Notes: a model not told the origin generated them from the sequence alone. A stretch of DNA of 64,000 nucleotides from Rhodospirillales bacterium (GCA_022823235.1 JAJDXO010000004.1:1-64000); one strand, 5' to 3'. Numbered from the stretch's first letter, positions 25,314-34,968 are shown. Numbers and translations are program-made.

Positions 25314-26891
25314 GTGCTGCACGAACTCATCCTGAAAAACGGGAAAATCCATACCATGGACGACGCGGGGACGGTGGTGTCCTCGGTCGCCATCGAAAGC
25401 GGGCGCTTCGCGGCGCTCGGTGACGACATTCAGCCCAGGGGGCCGGATGCCCAGGTCATCGACCTGAAAGGCAGGACGGTCATCCCGGGACTGATCGACA
25501 ACCACATTCATTTCCTGCGGACAGCGCTGTTGCCCGGCTACGACATGCGGCTGATGGAGACCGCGTTCTCCATCGAGGACGCGCTGAACGTGATCCGGGC
25601 CCAGGCGGCGGGCGCGCCCGACGGCGAGATGCTCAGCGCCATCGGCGGCATTCACCCGGATCAGTTCGCCGAGAACCGTTATCCCACGCTCGCCGAACTC
25701 GACGCGGCGGCGCCCAACCATCCGGTTTATCTGTCGATCTCCAATTGGGGGCCCGGCGCGACCAACTCGCTGGCCAAGGCCCGGCTCCGGGAGGCCGGCG
25801 CTCCGGTGGGGGACGACGGCGTCGTCGGCAAGGGCAAGGATACGATCGCGGCGTGGGAGGCGCTGAGCGCGCTGCACTCCTACGACGACACCCTGCGCCA
25901 GACGGCGAGCCAAATGGACTTCGCGCTCTCCATGGGGCTGACCAACGTATTCGACATGGGCGGCACCATTCCCGCCGGCGGCTGGCTCGACCCGGCGACC
26001 GGCTACAACCCGATTCTCGAATTGATGCGCGACGACAAGGTGCCCATGCGGGTGCGGATTTACCTGCCGGTGCTCGACACCGACGCCGAACTCCCCGACC
26101 TCATGGCGCGCCTCGACTATACGTTCAACGAGTTCGGCAACGACGTGGTCCGCATCGTCGGGATCGGCGAGTGGCTGATCCCCAACAAACTGCAACGCCA
26201 ACAGCCGCTGCCCGATTTCTACACCGACTCGGTGCGCGCCGTTGCCGAGCGGGGCTGGGTCTACAAGCAGCACCTGATCAGCCTCGCCGAGCAGAAGGAG
26301 CATCTGCGGGTCTGGGAGGAGGTCAACAAATCCACGCCGATCGCCGACCTCCATTGGTCCATGGATCACTGCTACGGGATCGACCAGGAGACCATCAACC
26401 GGGCGATCGACCTCGGTGTCGGCCTCAGTTCCCACAGCTCCAACTACCTGGAGGGCAAGCTCCAGCCGCCGGGCAACCCGCCGTTCCGGATGATCATGGA
26501 CAGCGGCATCGTCATGGGCGGCGGCTCGGACGGGGCGAGGGTTTCGCCGATGAATCCCTGGGTGATGCTCTATTACGCCGTCACCGGCAAGAACCACGCC
26601 GGCGAAATGATCAATCCCGGCCAGTGCCTGACCCGCGAGGAAATTCTCCGCATCTGGACCACGCCGCAGGGGTGGTTCTGCAAGGAAGAGAAGAACATGG
26701 GCGGCATCGCCGTCGGGCGTTATGGCGACCTGGTGGTATTGAGCGACGACTATTTCGATGAGCAGGCGGTGTCCGATGACGACATCCGGCACATCACCTC
26801 GCTGTTAACGGTGGTCGGCGGCCGGGTGGTCCACAATACCGGCACGCTGGGTGAGGCCGTTCCCGCGATCGAGACGATCCCGGCACAATAG
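25314..26891 (+). CDS. Amidohydrolase family protein (YtcJ-like)
   Basis: A 525-residue metal-dependent hydrolase of the amidohydrolase 3 group. The metal motif DNHIHF lies near residue 62, after the family prelude GRTVIPGLID; further likely ligands are in KQHLIS and HWSMDH, and the catalytic Asp in GGGSDGARV. The C-terminal beta-sandwich ends with GGIAVGRYGDLVVLSDDYF. Such enzymes cut amide or C-N bonds of small molecules. The start is GTG at 25314, backed by GGGAGAAG. It sits inside the importer operon between the binding protein and the permeases, so its substrate is probably the imported compound. Confidence 0.87.
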   Translation: MLHELILKNGKIHTMDDAGTVVSSVAIESGRFAALGDDIQPRGPDAQVIDLKGRTVIPGLIDNHIHFLRTALLPGYDMRLMETAFSIEDALNVIRAQAAGAPDGEMLSAIGGIHPDQFAENRYPTLAELDAAAPNHPVYLSISNWGPGATNSLAKARLREAGAPVGDDGVVGKGKDTIAAWEALSALHSYDDTLRQTASQMDFALSMGLTNVFDMGGTIPAGGWLDPATGYNPILELMRDDKVPMRVRIYLPVLDTDAELPDLMARLDYTFNEFGNDVVRIVGIGEWLIPNKLQRQQPLPDFYTDSVRAVAERGWVYKQHLISLAEQKEHLRVWEEVNKSTPIADLHWSMDHCYGIDQETINRAIDLGVGLSSHSSNYLEGKLQPPGNPPFRMIMDSGIVMGGGSDGARVSPMNPWVMLYYAVTGKNHAGEMINPGQCLTREEILRIWTTPQGWFCKEEKNMGGIAVGRYGDLVVLSDDYFDEQAVSDDDIRHITSLLTVVGGRVVHNTGTLGEAVPAIETIPAQ

Positions 26892-26925
26892 CGCCGGAGA
26901 ACCGCACTTTCATTCGAGGTCTCAA

Positions 26926-27894
26926 ATGGCCTATCTGCGAAAGCGCCTTTTCCACCTCGTCCCGGTCTTCTTTCTGGTGACGTTCGCCAGCTTCATGCTG
27001 GTGAACCTGCTGCCGGGCGACGTGGTCGACGCCATCCTCGCCGATGACGATGCGGCGGTGATCAACGATCCCGAAATCCGCCGACAGATCGAGCTCGAAC
27101 TCGGCCTCGATAAGCCGCTGGTGGTGCGCTACGTGGTGTGGCTCGGCGACCTCATGCAGGGCGACCTCGGCCGCTCCTATATCACCCGCAAGAAGATCAG
27201 CGATCTCCTGGCGCAGCGCATTCCGGTCACCTTCCAGCTGATGGTCATGTCCTTGGGCTTTGCCCTGGTGATCGCCGTTCCCCTGGGCGTGCTCAGCGCC
27301 TTTCGAAGCAACACCGCGCTCGACCGATGGATATCCGCGACCGCCTTCGGGATTGTGGCGACGCCGCCCTTCGTGACGGCGATCCTGTTCATCTGGTTCT
27401 TCGCGGTGGTCCTGAAGATCCTCCCGGCGGCGGGCCATGCGCCCCTGTTCCTGGGCGTCTGGGAAAACCTGAAATACTTCATGCTGCCCATGCTGGCCAT
27501 CGGATTGAGCGAGGTGCCCATCTTCCTCCGGGTGCTGCGGGTCGACATGATCACCACCCTGCAGGAGGACTACATCGCGCTCGCCAAGGCCAAGGGCATG
27601 TCGGCGCGCTACATCCTGTTCCGGCACGCCTTCCGGCCGTCGTCATTCACGCTGGTGACCGTCCTCGGCCTTCAAGTCGGCAGGCTGATCAGCGGCCTGG
27701 TGATCGCCGAGAACATCTTCGCGCTGCCCGGTATCGGCAAATTGCTGATCGACAGCATCGACGCCCGGGACGTGCTGGTGGTGCAGGCGGTGGTGACCTT
27801 CGCGGCGATTGCCTATGTGGGGATCAACCTCACCGTGGACATCATCTACGCCGTTCTCGATCCGCGGGTGAACCGCCGCGCGGCGGAGGCCTGA
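26926..27894 (+). CDS. Peptide-type ABC importer, permease (DppB/OppB-like)
   Basis: A 322-residue inner-membrane permease with about six helices. It opens with YLRKRLFHLVPVFFLVTFASFMLVNLLPGD, typical of the DppB branch, and shows the coupling loop AKGMSARYILFRHAFRPSSF. The ATG at 26926 is preferred over a frame opening at 26851 inside the amidohydrolase gene. The second permease gene starts two bases after its stop. Confidence 0.92.
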   Translation: MAYLRKRLFHLVPVFFLVTFASFMLVNLLPGDVVDAILADDDAAVINDPEIRRQIELELGLDKPLVVRYVVWLGDLMQGDLGRSYITRKKISDLLAQRIPVTFQLMVMSLGFALVIAVPLGVLSAFRSNTALDRWISATAFGIVATPPFVTAILFIWFFAVVLKILPAAGHAPLFLGVWENLKYFMLPMLAIGLSEVPIFLRVLRVDMITTLQEDYIALAKAKGMSARYILFRHAFRPSSFTLVTVLGLQVGRLISGLVIAENIFALPGIGKLLIDSIDARDVLVVQAVVTFAAIAYVGINLTVDIIYAVLDPRVNRRAAEA

Positions 27895-27896
27895 GC

Positions 27897-28796
27897 ATGG
27901 TCGCGCTGGTCCGAAATCTCCTCCGCCTCCCGCCGGCCGCCGATGCCGGCAGTCAGCAGGACATGGTGCGCCCATGGTGGGCCCGGGTCGGCATTCTGTT
28001 CTGGCTCTGCGTCGGCTGGCTGCTGCTGATCGGGCTGAGCGCCATCTTCGCCGACGTGCTTCCCATCCAGGATCCGCTGACGACCAACCTGGACGGACAG
28101 TTCCTGATGCCGTTCGCGGACGGCTACGTCCTCGGCACCGACGGTGTGGGCCGCGACATGCTGTCCCGGATCGTCCACGGCGCCCGCATCTCCATGCTGC
28201 TCGCTTTCACGGCGCCGTTCCTGAGTCTCCTCGCCGGGCTGGCGCTCGGCATGTCGGCGGGTTATTTCCGCGGCCGGGTGGATGCGGCGGTGGGCATTTT
28301 CACCGACTCCATTCTGGCGTTTCCCAATATCGTCGGCGTGATGGTGGTGCTGTTTTTCCTCGGCGCGACGCTGCCGGTGATGATCCTGGCACTGGCGTTC
28401 TTCGGCATCCCCGCCGAGGTGCGGGTCGCGCGGGCCAATACCATCCTGTTCGCCGAGCGGGAATTCGTCCTGGCGGCGCGGGCCCAGGGGGCGTCCCATT
28501 TGCGGATCATGGTCCGCGAACTGCTGCCCAACGTCATCGTGCCCATGCTGTCGCTGGTCCTGTTCGGCATGTCCATCGTGATCATCATCGAGGGCGGCCT
28601 GGCGTTTCTCGGTGTCGGCTTCCCGCCGCCGACGCCGAGCTGGGGCAAGATGATCGCCGACGGATTCGAGGAGATCGCCCGGGCGCCGCAGGTCACCTTC
28701 GTTCCGGCGGGCGTGATGTTCCTCACCATCCTGTCGCTGAACATGATCGGCGACCGCCTGCGGGCGCTCACCGACGTGAAGGCGAGTGCCGTCTGA
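27897..28796 (+). CDS. Peptide-type ABC importer, permease (DppC/OppC-like)
   Basis: A 299-residue permease with an N-terminal helix, a periplasmic loop (GTDGVGRDMLSRIVHGARIS, the DppC hallmark) and a C-terminal helix bundle. The coupling loop is RAQGASHLRIMVRELLPNVIVP. It pairs with the DppB-like subunit. No DppD or DppF ATPase gene follows; the next gene is a CmcJ-type oxidoreductase, so the ATPases must come from elsewhere. Confidence 0.92.
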   Translation: MVALVRNLLRLPPAADAGSQQDMVRPWWARVGILFWLCVGWLLLIGLSAIFADVLPIQDPLTTNLDGQFLMPFADGYVLGTDGVGRDMLSRIVHGARISMLLAFTAPFLSLLAGLALGMSAGYFRGRVDAAVGIFTDSILAFPNIVGVMVVLFFLGATLPVMILALAFFGIPAEVRVARANTILFAEREFVLAARAQGASHLRIMVRELLPNVIVPMLSLVLFGMSIVIIIEGGLAFLGVGFPPPTPSWGKMIADGFEEIARAPQVTFVPAGVMFLTILSLNMIGDRLRALTDVKASAV

Positions 28797-28846
28797 GGTT
28801 TCCCATGCTATGCTTGTCGGGAACCGAACAGCCGCCGGAACGCGCC

Positions 28847-29683
28847 ATGCCCGACGCCGCCGAATGGACCGACCGCCTCGACTACGTCGAGGCCGAGTTG
28901 AACTACATCGTCGATACGGGCGTGCCGCCCAGCATGTACGTCGACTGGCCGGAGGAAGAGCATAAGGCCAACCGGCCGCAATATGAGGCGCATACCTGCC
29001 GCATTTACGACGCGCGGCCGATCGCCGATAAGTTCGATCTTGCGGCGAACGGCATCGAGATGAAGCGAATTCCGTCGAAGGTCGTGGATTTCTACGACCG
29101 GGAGGAAGTGGAGCGCGTCTACAACGCCGAGGTGGCCGACATCATCATGAACGCCATGGGCGCATCCAGGGTGGTGGTGTTCGATCATACGTTCCGCACC
29201 TACAACGACGCGGTCCGGGAGGCCAACAATACCCGCGCGCCGGTGAAGGCGGTCCACAATGACTATACGGACAGATCGGCACGCCAGCGATTGAAGGACA
29301 TCATGGGTGACGAGGAGGCCGGGGAATTGCTCGAGAAGCGCTTCGCCATCGTCCAGACTTGGCGGCCCATCAACCATCCGGTGATGACCGAGCCATTCGC
29401 CCTCGCCGACGGCCAGACGGTTCCGAACTCGAGCTTTATCGAACTGGAGCGGCGATACCGGTACCGGACCGCGGTCACCTATCACTGCGCTTATGACCCG
29501 GGCCACAGGTTCTACTACCTCAAGGAAATGACGCCGGAGGAGACCTACATTTTCAAGGTCTTCGATACCGACAAATCCGCCGGCGTGCAATTCACCTGCC
29601 ATACGGCCTTCGACGATCCCGCGTCGCCGCCCGACGCGCGTCCCCGGGAAAGCGTCGAAACCCGCGCGCTGGTTTTCTTCTAA
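28847..29683 (+). CDS. CmcJ/NvfI-family oxidoreductase
   Basis: A 278-residue soluble protein of the CmcJ/NvfI/AsaB-like hydroxylase-desaturase family, which includes cephamycin 7-alpha-methoxylation and fungal natural-product enzymes. Landmarks are DHTFRTYN, VHNDYTDRSARQRL, FAIVQTWRPI, PFALAD and YYLKEMTPEETYIFKVFD. H, D and R residues in HNDYT and the final block are likely metal or cosubstrate ligands, but the mechanism is poorly defined in bacteria. An alternative ATG at 28805 adds 14 residues and has a GAGG at good distance, overlapping the permease stop, so the start is uncertain. It appears co-transcribed with the importer. Confidence 0.8.
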   Translation: MPDAAEWTDRLDYVEAELNYIVDTGVPPSMYVDWPEEEHKANRPQYEAHTCRIYDARPIADKFDLAANGIEMKRIPSKVVDFYDREEVERVYNAEVADIIMNAMGASRVVVFDHTFRTYNDAVREANNTRAPVKAVHNDYTDRSARQRLKDIMGDEEAGELLEKRFAIVQTWRPINHPVMTEPFALADGQTVPNSSFIELERRYRYRTAVTYHCAYDPGHRFYYLKEMTPEETYIFKVFDTDKSAGVQFTCHTAFDDPASPPDARPRESVETRALVFF

Positions 29684-29743
29684 GCCGTTTCTGTTGCGGC
29701 ACGTTATGGGCTGGCATCAGGACATAGACGGCAGGAGGCAGAA

Positions 29744-30082
29744 GTGACGTCACGCTCAACTTCCACGCTGCCTGGGGTGTTGGCCGCCGTTTCCCTTTTG
29801 GCCGGGGTAAGCGGCGCGGCTCTCGCCGAACCTCTGGATCGGTCCAAAAACTCCGTCGCCGACTGCATCGCCTATCAGGCGCAGCCGGTGGCGGGCGCGC
29901 TGGTGGTCGATGAAACCACCGCGGTCGAGGCGTGCGAGGCGGCCATCCGGGCGCTCGCGGGCCAGCTTGCCGGCGATGGTCTGCCGCCGGGCGCGGCCCA
30001 TGGCCGGGCCGAGGACTTCGCCCGGGAGGCCTACCGGGAACACGAGCGCAACCTGCCGCCGTGTCCTTTGCCGTCGGTTTGA
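29744..30082 (+). CDS. Small exported protein of unknown function
   Basis: A 112-residue protein I do not recognise. It has a signal peptide (VLAAVSLLAGVSGAALA, cleaved before EPLDR) and three cysteines in the mature part (SVADCIAYQ, VEACEAA, PPCPLP), so it is probably periplasmic with one disulfide. The start is GTG with GCAGGAGG seven bases upstream. It stands alone between the importer operon and the convergent DUF3500 gene. Confidence 0.6.
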   Translation: MTSRSTSTLPGVLAAVSLLAGVSGAALAEPLDRSKNSVADCIAYQAQPVAGALVVDETTAVEACEAAIRALAGQLAGDGLPPGAAHGRAEDFAREAYREHERNLPPCPLPSV

Positions 30083-30130
30083 GGCGGGCCGCCGGTTAAA
30101 TCCGGATCTGCTTGCCCGGTGGAACGGGAC

Positions 30131-31384
30131 CTAATCGTGCCCGTGCCTATGCCGATGGTGCGGCGCGTTTTCGTAGTGCAGCCGCAGCAGGTCGAGCCCG
30201 TAATCGTTGCCGTTGGGGGTCCTGACCAGCGTGTGGACGTGGAAATTCGCCGGCTCGGTGTTGGTCAGATAGACCCCGGCATGATGGTCGAACTCGATCA
30301 TGATCACCGGGCTCTGGATGCGGTAATAGAACGGATGGTCCTCGTCGGCGGCGCCGATCCAGCAGAAGTAGGTTTCGGCCAAATGCCGCTCCACCTCCTC
30401 CATCCGCGCCCCGAAGGGCCCGTCGGGCAGGGTGCCGACATAGGCCGCGGTGAGGTCCAGGAGCCGTTGTTGCTGCCCGGCCTCGAGCTCGCATCCCCTG
30501 ATCCCCTCATAGGGAATGATCCGGTTGTCCTGATAGGCGCCGCCGTAATGGAGCTGATCGGCAAGCTGACGGCGTTCCGGCGGCATATCTCCGCCCATCA
30601 TGTTTTGATGGAGTTGGGCTTGCCCGGCCTGCCGTTCGTCCAGGGACCGGCGCAACGCCAGCCCCAGCCGCTCCTCGTCCTCGAACAGGGAAATTCCGGC
30701 GAATTGTCCCGCATCCGCGTATGACGGTTCCGCCCCCATGAAGGTCGGCGTGATGGTCATCTGATCGCCGACGATCACGCAGTTCAGGGTCAGGTGATGG
30801 CCGAACAGCTGCCAGCCCCAAGGCTCGTCCCGGGAGGGCGTACCGAACAGGCAGAAGGTATAACTGAACTCTCCCATCACCAGCGGCGCGTCGACCAGTT
30901 CGCCGAGGAAACCGTTGAGTTTCATCGCTTTCCGGGTGCGCTCGTAGCCCGCGTCGCTGAGGCTTGCCCGCATGACATCGAGGCAGGCGCCGCGCACCGT
31001 CTCCGGCACTTCGTCCAGCCGAAGCCCATGGCGCTCCACGTAAAGCTCGGTGTTCTGCCAATTCCGCCATTGGTCCGAGGCCATGGGAAAACAGCTCGAC
31101 GCCCGCTGCTCCGGCGTGAGGGTTTCCATCAGCCCGCGCGCGGCCTCGGCCATGGTTCGGGTCGGCGCCTTCTCCGGCCTGAGGGTGAAAAGATCGGGGA
31201 TGATCTCGCCGTCCGCGGTGATGCCCCGAAACGGTTCCGCCCTGAGCGCCTGCCAGTGATCGAACAAATCCTTCACGATCGCCCGCCCGTTGAGGAGACC
31301 GTCGGCATGGGAACGGGCATCCCTGCCGGAGATCGGAGATTTGCCGGGGGCCGGGATGTGGTCGCGGAAATTGGCCTTGGACAT
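30131..31384 (-). CDS. DUF3500 domain protein
   Basis: A 417-residue soluble protein matching DUF3500, seen in GWQLFGHHLTLNC and then TPTFMGAEPSYA, plus EFDHHAGV near the C-terminus. The cluster of histidines suggests metal binding, and family members are often found near catabolic genes, but no activity is established. The ATG at 31384 gives a sensible N-terminus; the frame opens 42 codons earlier. It is divergent from the beta-hydroxyacid dehydrogenase gene, sharing a 152-bp promoter region. Confidence 0.82.
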   Translation of the reverse strand: MSKANFRDHIPAPGKSPISGRDARSHADGLLNGRAIVKDLFDHWQALRAEPFRGITADGEIIPDLFTLRPEKAPTRTMAEAARGLMETLTPEQRASSCFPMASDQWRNWQNTELYVERHGLRLDEVPETVRGACLDVMRASLSDAGYERTRKAMKLNGFLGELVDAPLVMGEFSYTFCLFGTPSRDEPWGWQLFGHHLTLNCVIVGDQMTITPTFMGAEPSYADAGQFAGISLFEDEERLGLALRRSLDERQAGQAQLHQNMMGGDMPPERRQLADQLHYGGAYQDNRIIPYEGIRGCELEAGQQQRLLDLTAAYVGTLPDGPFGARMEEVERHLAETYFCWIGAADEDHPFYYRIQSPVIMIEFDHHAGVYLTNTEPANFHVHTLVRTPNGNDYGLDLLRLHYENAPHHRHRHGHD

Positions 31385-31536
31385 GGGGCGGAGTCTATTC
31401 GCTGATCCCGGGAACACAAACACAGGCGTGCGTTTCGCATCGTGTTGCGAACCGGCGGAAGCCTGATATGAATGGGGAAGGGGGTCACACATATATAAGA
31501 CTTCGACCACCGGACGAGCGCGAGCGGAGAGGACAA

Positions 31537-32442
31537 ATGAGCAACCTGAAAGTCGGCGTCATCGGCCTCGGCCCGATGGGCGGCAACATCGCCAAAAACC
31601 TGCTGAAAAAGCAGTTTCATGTGGCCGGGTTCGACATCCAGCCCGATGTGACGGCGGCCTTGGAGAATGAGGGCCTGACCCCGGCGGCAAGCCCGCGGGA
31701 GGTTTCCGAGAACTCGGACGTGGTGATCACCTCGCTGCCCAACGCCGGTGCGCTGGATGCGGTGATCAACGGAGACGACGGCGTGCTCGAGAGCTCCAAA
31801 TCGGGGCAGGTGCTGATCGAATGCTCGACCCTGACCGTGCAGCAGAAGATCCATGCGGCGGAGGCCATGAAGGGCGGCGGAAAGGTGCTCCTGGACAGCC
31901 CCATTTCGGCGACACCGGCCATGCTCGCCAAGGGCATGGCCTCGATCCATGTCTCGGGCGAAGAGGATGCCTACGAATCGGTGCTGCCGGTCCTCGAAGG
32001 GTTCACCGCCTCCAACTTCTATGTCGGCGAGGTGGGCAACGGCAGCCGGATGAAAATCCTCGCCAACTACCTGGTCCATGTCCACATCGGCGCGGCCGCC
32101 GAGTGCATGACCCTGGGCCAGAAGGCGGGTCTCGATCCGCAGCTGATCCACGAGGTGATCAGCCAGTCCGCGGGTTCAAGTAAAATGTTCGAAATTCGCG
32201 GTAAGTTCATGGCGGACAGTGATTATCGCGAAGGCGGCGGGACCATGTTCGCGGTCTACGAGAAGGACGCGTCGATCATCACCGAGTTCGCGGCCGAGGT
32301 AAAAGCGCCCATCGATCTTTACGTCGTCACGCGGCAGAAAATGAACTCGGCGATGGCGCAGGGCCTGGGCCATCTCGACACCTCGGCGGTCAACAAGGCC
32401 AACGAAATGGCCGCCGGCATCGACCGCAAATTGGTGGAGTAG
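31537..32442 (+). CDS. NAD(P)-dependent beta-hydroxyacid dehydrogenase (3-hydroxyisobutyrate dehydrogenase-like)
   Basis: A 301-residue enzyme with N-terminal Rossmann motif GLGPMGGNIAKNL, followed by the helical C-terminal domain. The catalytic lysine sits in the block GNGSRMKILANYL, and SPISATPAMLAKG is the substrate-binding stretch (family pattern DAPVSGG...A..G). It oxidises or reduces small beta-hydroxyacids such as 3-hydroxyisobutyrate or tartronate semialdehyde. The ATG at 31537 follows GAGAGGAC. Its stop abuts the stop of the convergent alcohol dehydrogenase with no gap. Confidence 0.88.
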   Translation: MSNLKVGVIGLGPMGGNIAKNLLKKQFHVAGFDIQPDVTAALENEGLTPAASPREVSENSDVVITSLPNAGALDAVINGDDGVLESSKSGQVLIECSTLTVQQKIHAAEAMKGGGKVLLDSPISATPAMLAKGMASIHVSGEEDAYESVLPVLEGFTASNFYVGEVGNGSRMKILANYLVHVHIGAAAECMTLGQKAGLDPQLIHEVISQSAGSSKMFEIRGKFMADSDYREGGGTMFAVYEKDASIITEFAAEVKAPIDLYVVTRQKMNSAMAQGLGHLDTSAVNKANEMAAGIDRKLVE

Positions 32443-33564
32443 CTAAACCAGCAATTCGCCGATGATCTTGTGGAAATCGTCGGCGGTCGGTTTGACCGGG
32501 CTGGTCAGATTGAACCAGTGGGGCGTCGAGAACTCGACCATCTCGTCGATGTCGTTCTTTTCGTAGCCCAGACCGCGGAAATTGTTGGGAATGCCGATCC
32601 GGTCGTTGAGTTTCTCGACCGCGCCCGCCACCTCGGAGCCCTTGGGAACGCTCATCACTTCGGCCAGCCGGTCGAGCTTGTCCCCCACCTTGCCGTCCAG
32701 AAACCTGAGCACGGCGGGCATGGCCACCGTCACCACCGCGCCGTGGTGGACCGGCGTATCCGAGAGGGTCATGGAGAGGGTATGGGCGATGCCGAGGCCC
32801 TTGGAGATCGCCATGCCGCCCTGGGTGGCGGCGAGCATCATGTGCCAGCGCGCTTCCTTGTCGGAACCGTCGGCGACGGCGCGCTCGATATAGGTGACCA
32901 CCCGGCGGATTCCGTCCAGGGCGATGGCGTCGACCACCGGATTGACGTTGGGCGACAGGAATCCCTCCATGCAGTGAACCAGCGCATCCATGCCGGTGCC
33001 CGCGGTCAGCTTGGGCGGCAGGGTGTAGGTGAGCTCGGGATCGCAGATCGCCACCCTGGGCAGCACGAAGTCGCCGCCGACGCCGGTCTCCCGCTGGCCT
33101 ACGTCGGGATGAATGCCGGCGCCCCGCGAAACTTCGGAGCCGGTCCCCGCCGTGGTCGGGATGGCGATAATGGGCGCCGTGGGGCCGGTCACCGGCTTGT
33201 TGTTGGGCCGGTCGTAATCGCCGATGGAGCCCGGGTTGCCTGTCATGATGGAGGCGCCCTTGCAGGTGTCGATCATCGAGCCGCCGCCCATGGGCACCAG
33301 GACATCGCATTCGTTGTCCTTGTAGGCCCGGGTGACGGCCTCGACGCCCGCAAAGATCGGGTGGTTGGGGCATTCGCCGAACGGGATGCCGGTTTGACCG
33401 TCTTCCAGGGCGTCCATCGCCTTGTCGAGCAAGCCGTGCCCGGCGAGCCCCTTGTCGGTGACCAACAGCGGCCGCTCGCAGCCGAGGGCCGCCAATTCGG
33501 TTCCAAGCTGTCGAACGGCGCCGAATTCGATGATGACTTTGCCGAAGCTGCTGATAATGGCCAT
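32443..33564 (-). CDS. Iron-containing alcohol dehydrogenase
   Basis: A 373-residue group III alcohol dehydrogenase. The NAD-binding motif GGGSMIDTCK, the PTTAGTGSEVS block, and the iron ligands (Asp in ICDPELT or nearby, His in GMDALVHCMEG, His in GLGIAHTLS, His in PVHHG) are all present. It interconverts an alcohol or hydroxyacid and its carbonyl. GGGGAG lies ahead of the ATG. The gene is monocistronic and convergent with the dehydrogenase at 31537. Confidence 0.92.
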   Translation of the reverse strand: MAIISSFGKVIIEFGAVRQLGTELAALGCERPLLVTDKGLAGHGLLDKAMDALEDGQTGIPFGECPNHPIFAGVEAVTRAYKDNECDVLVPMGGGSMIDTCKGASIMTGNPGSIGDYDRPNNKPVTGPTAPIIAIPTTAGTGSEVSRGAGIHPDVGQRETGVGGDFVLPRVAICDPELTYTLPPKLTAGTGMDALVHCMEGFLSPNVNPVVDAIALDGIRRVVTYIERAVADGSDKEARWHMMLAATQGGMAISKGLGIAHTLSMTLSDTPVHHGAVVTVAMPAVLRFLDGKVGDKLDRLAEVMSVPKGSEVAGAVEKLNDRIGIPNNFRGLGYEKNDIDEMVEFSTPHWFNLTSPVKPTADDFHKIIGELLV

Positions 33565-33668
33565 GTGGCGGCTCCCCGGAATTTCCTATTCTGACGAACG
33601 AGTATAAAGGCGCTAAGCGATAACGGCGAGACAGCCGCGAGGCCTGTCCAGACGACGGACCGCCATAC

Positions 33669-34358
33669 CTAGGCCGAGCGGCCCCCGTGACTTTCCGACC
33701 AGCCGGCGGGACCGGCGAGAAATTCGCGAACCCCCTCGATGTCGCCGGGGGTGAAATAGCCCCCGTTCTCCGCCGCCGCCAGGACATCCTGCCAATCGGC
33801 GAGGTAGTGCAGGCCGACCCCGGACTTGGCCATGGTTTCCTCGGCGCCGGGAAACGCCCCGTAGAAGAAGACCACGAACACGTCCGAGACCACGGCGCCC
33901 GCGGTCCGGAGCGCGTCGATAAACGTAACCTTGCTGCCGCCGTCGGTGGCCAGGTCCTCGACCAGCAGCACGCGCCGGCCCTCGCCGACATCTCCTTCGA
34001 TCTGGGCATTGCGTCCGAACCCCTTGGGCTTCTTGCGCACATAGAGCATCGGCTTGTCGAGGGCCTCGGAAATCCAGGCGGCGTAGGGGATGCCGGCGGT
34101 CTCGCCGCCGGCCACCAGATCGATACTGCCGGCGCCGATGTCACTCTCGATCAGTTCCGCGGCCAGGGCTATCACCCGGCGGCGTTCCTCGAGGTAGGCG
34201 ATGAGCTTGCGGCAATCGATATAGACCGGGCTCGCCCAGCCCGCGGTCAGGATGTATGGCTCGGCGGGGCGGAAATTCACCGCCGCAATGTCGATCAGGA
34301 TTTTGGCTGTTTCCTCGCCGGCGGCCCGATGGGCATCCGTCCTCTCAAACCCCGCCAT
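33669..34358 (-). CDS. pyrE: Orotate phosphoribosyltransferase
   Basis: A 229-residue type I phosphoribosyltransferase that makes orotidine 5'-phosphate from orotate and PRPP in UMP synthesis. The PRPP loop is VLLVEDLATDGGSK; the substrate regions ILTAGWASPVYIDCRKLI and YVRKKPKGFGRNAQIEG (flexible catalytic loop) match PyrE. GGGGAG precedes the ATG at 34358. It stands alone, with a cold-shock gene upstream on the same strand. Confidence 0.93.
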   Translation of the reverse strand: MAGFERTDAHRAAGEETAKILIDIAAVNFRPAEPYILTAGWASPVYIDCRKLIAYLEERRRVIALAAELIESDIGAGSIDLVAGGETAGIPYAAWISEALDKPMLYVRKKPKGFGRNAQIEGDVGEGRRVLLVEDLATDGGSKVTFIDALRTAGAVVSDVFVVFFYGAFPGAEETMAKSGVGLHYLADWQDVLAAAENGGYFTPGDIEGVREFLAGPAGWSESHGGRSA

Positions 34359-34512
34359 TTTCGGCTCCCCTGGAACAATCTCTTGACCATGTCTGTTTAG
34401 TGGTTATCGCCCTAGGAAACAATTCCCGGCGGGCACTTCCGGTCATGCTGGCTTGTCCGGCGGCGGTCCGCCGGCCGAAGGCACATCTCCTGGGAAGATC
34501 AGGTGGCGCGGG

Positions 34513-34525
34513 GGAGCGCCGCTCC
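34513..34525 (-). terminator. Candidate terminator after the cold-shock gene
   Basis: GGAGC (34513-34517) and GCTCC (34521-34525) pair around GCC, flanked by further CGCG pairing, about 20 bases past the stop of the cold-shock gene. There is no U tract. Confidence 0.35.
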
Positions 34526-34545
34526 GCGAAGGACCGGTTACGGCC

Positions 34546-34755
34546 TTAGTCGAGGAGAACGAGGTTGTCGGCGGACGAACGGCCGTCTCGGCCCTCCGCC
34601 AACTCATACTCGCATTTCTGTCCTTCTTTCAGTTCCGCGAGTCCCGCCCGTTGAACTGCCGAAATATGCACGAAAGCGTCTTTTCCGCCGTCATCGGGGC
34701 TTATGAACCCGTATCCCTTGACGACGTTGAACCATTTAACGGTTCCGGTGGCCAT
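34546..34755 (-). CDS. Cold-shock domain protein
   Basis: A 69-residue CspA-type OB-fold protein that binds single-stranded RNA and DNA. RNP1 is KGYGFI and RNP2 is DAFVHI, with the N-terminal MATGTVKWFN signature. Such proteins melt mRNA structure in the cold or at growth transitions. AAGGAGC lies six bases ahead of the ATG. The gene stands alone, with a 213-bp 5' region (34756-34968) that may carry a structured leader; no specific element was resolved there. Confidence 0.95.
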   Translation of the reverse strand: MATGTVKWFNVVKGYGFISPDDGGKDAFVHISAVQRAGLAELKEGQKCEYELAEGRDGRSSADNLVLLD

Positions 34756-34968
34756 GGTAGCTCCTTAGGTCACTGTCGGTCCCAGGCGGCCGAACGGCCG
34801 CCAATCAATAAACGGCCAAGGCCTCGAATCCTGTCGCGGCCGCGAACTCGCTCAAGGTTGGTCCGTCCCGGTTTCCGCTAATCTAGCGATGCAGGATTTT
34901 CATTTCATCCACGAAAAAGTTGGGGGAATTCAAGGCCGCTTGGCCGCAAAACGGCGAATAATCGTTGG

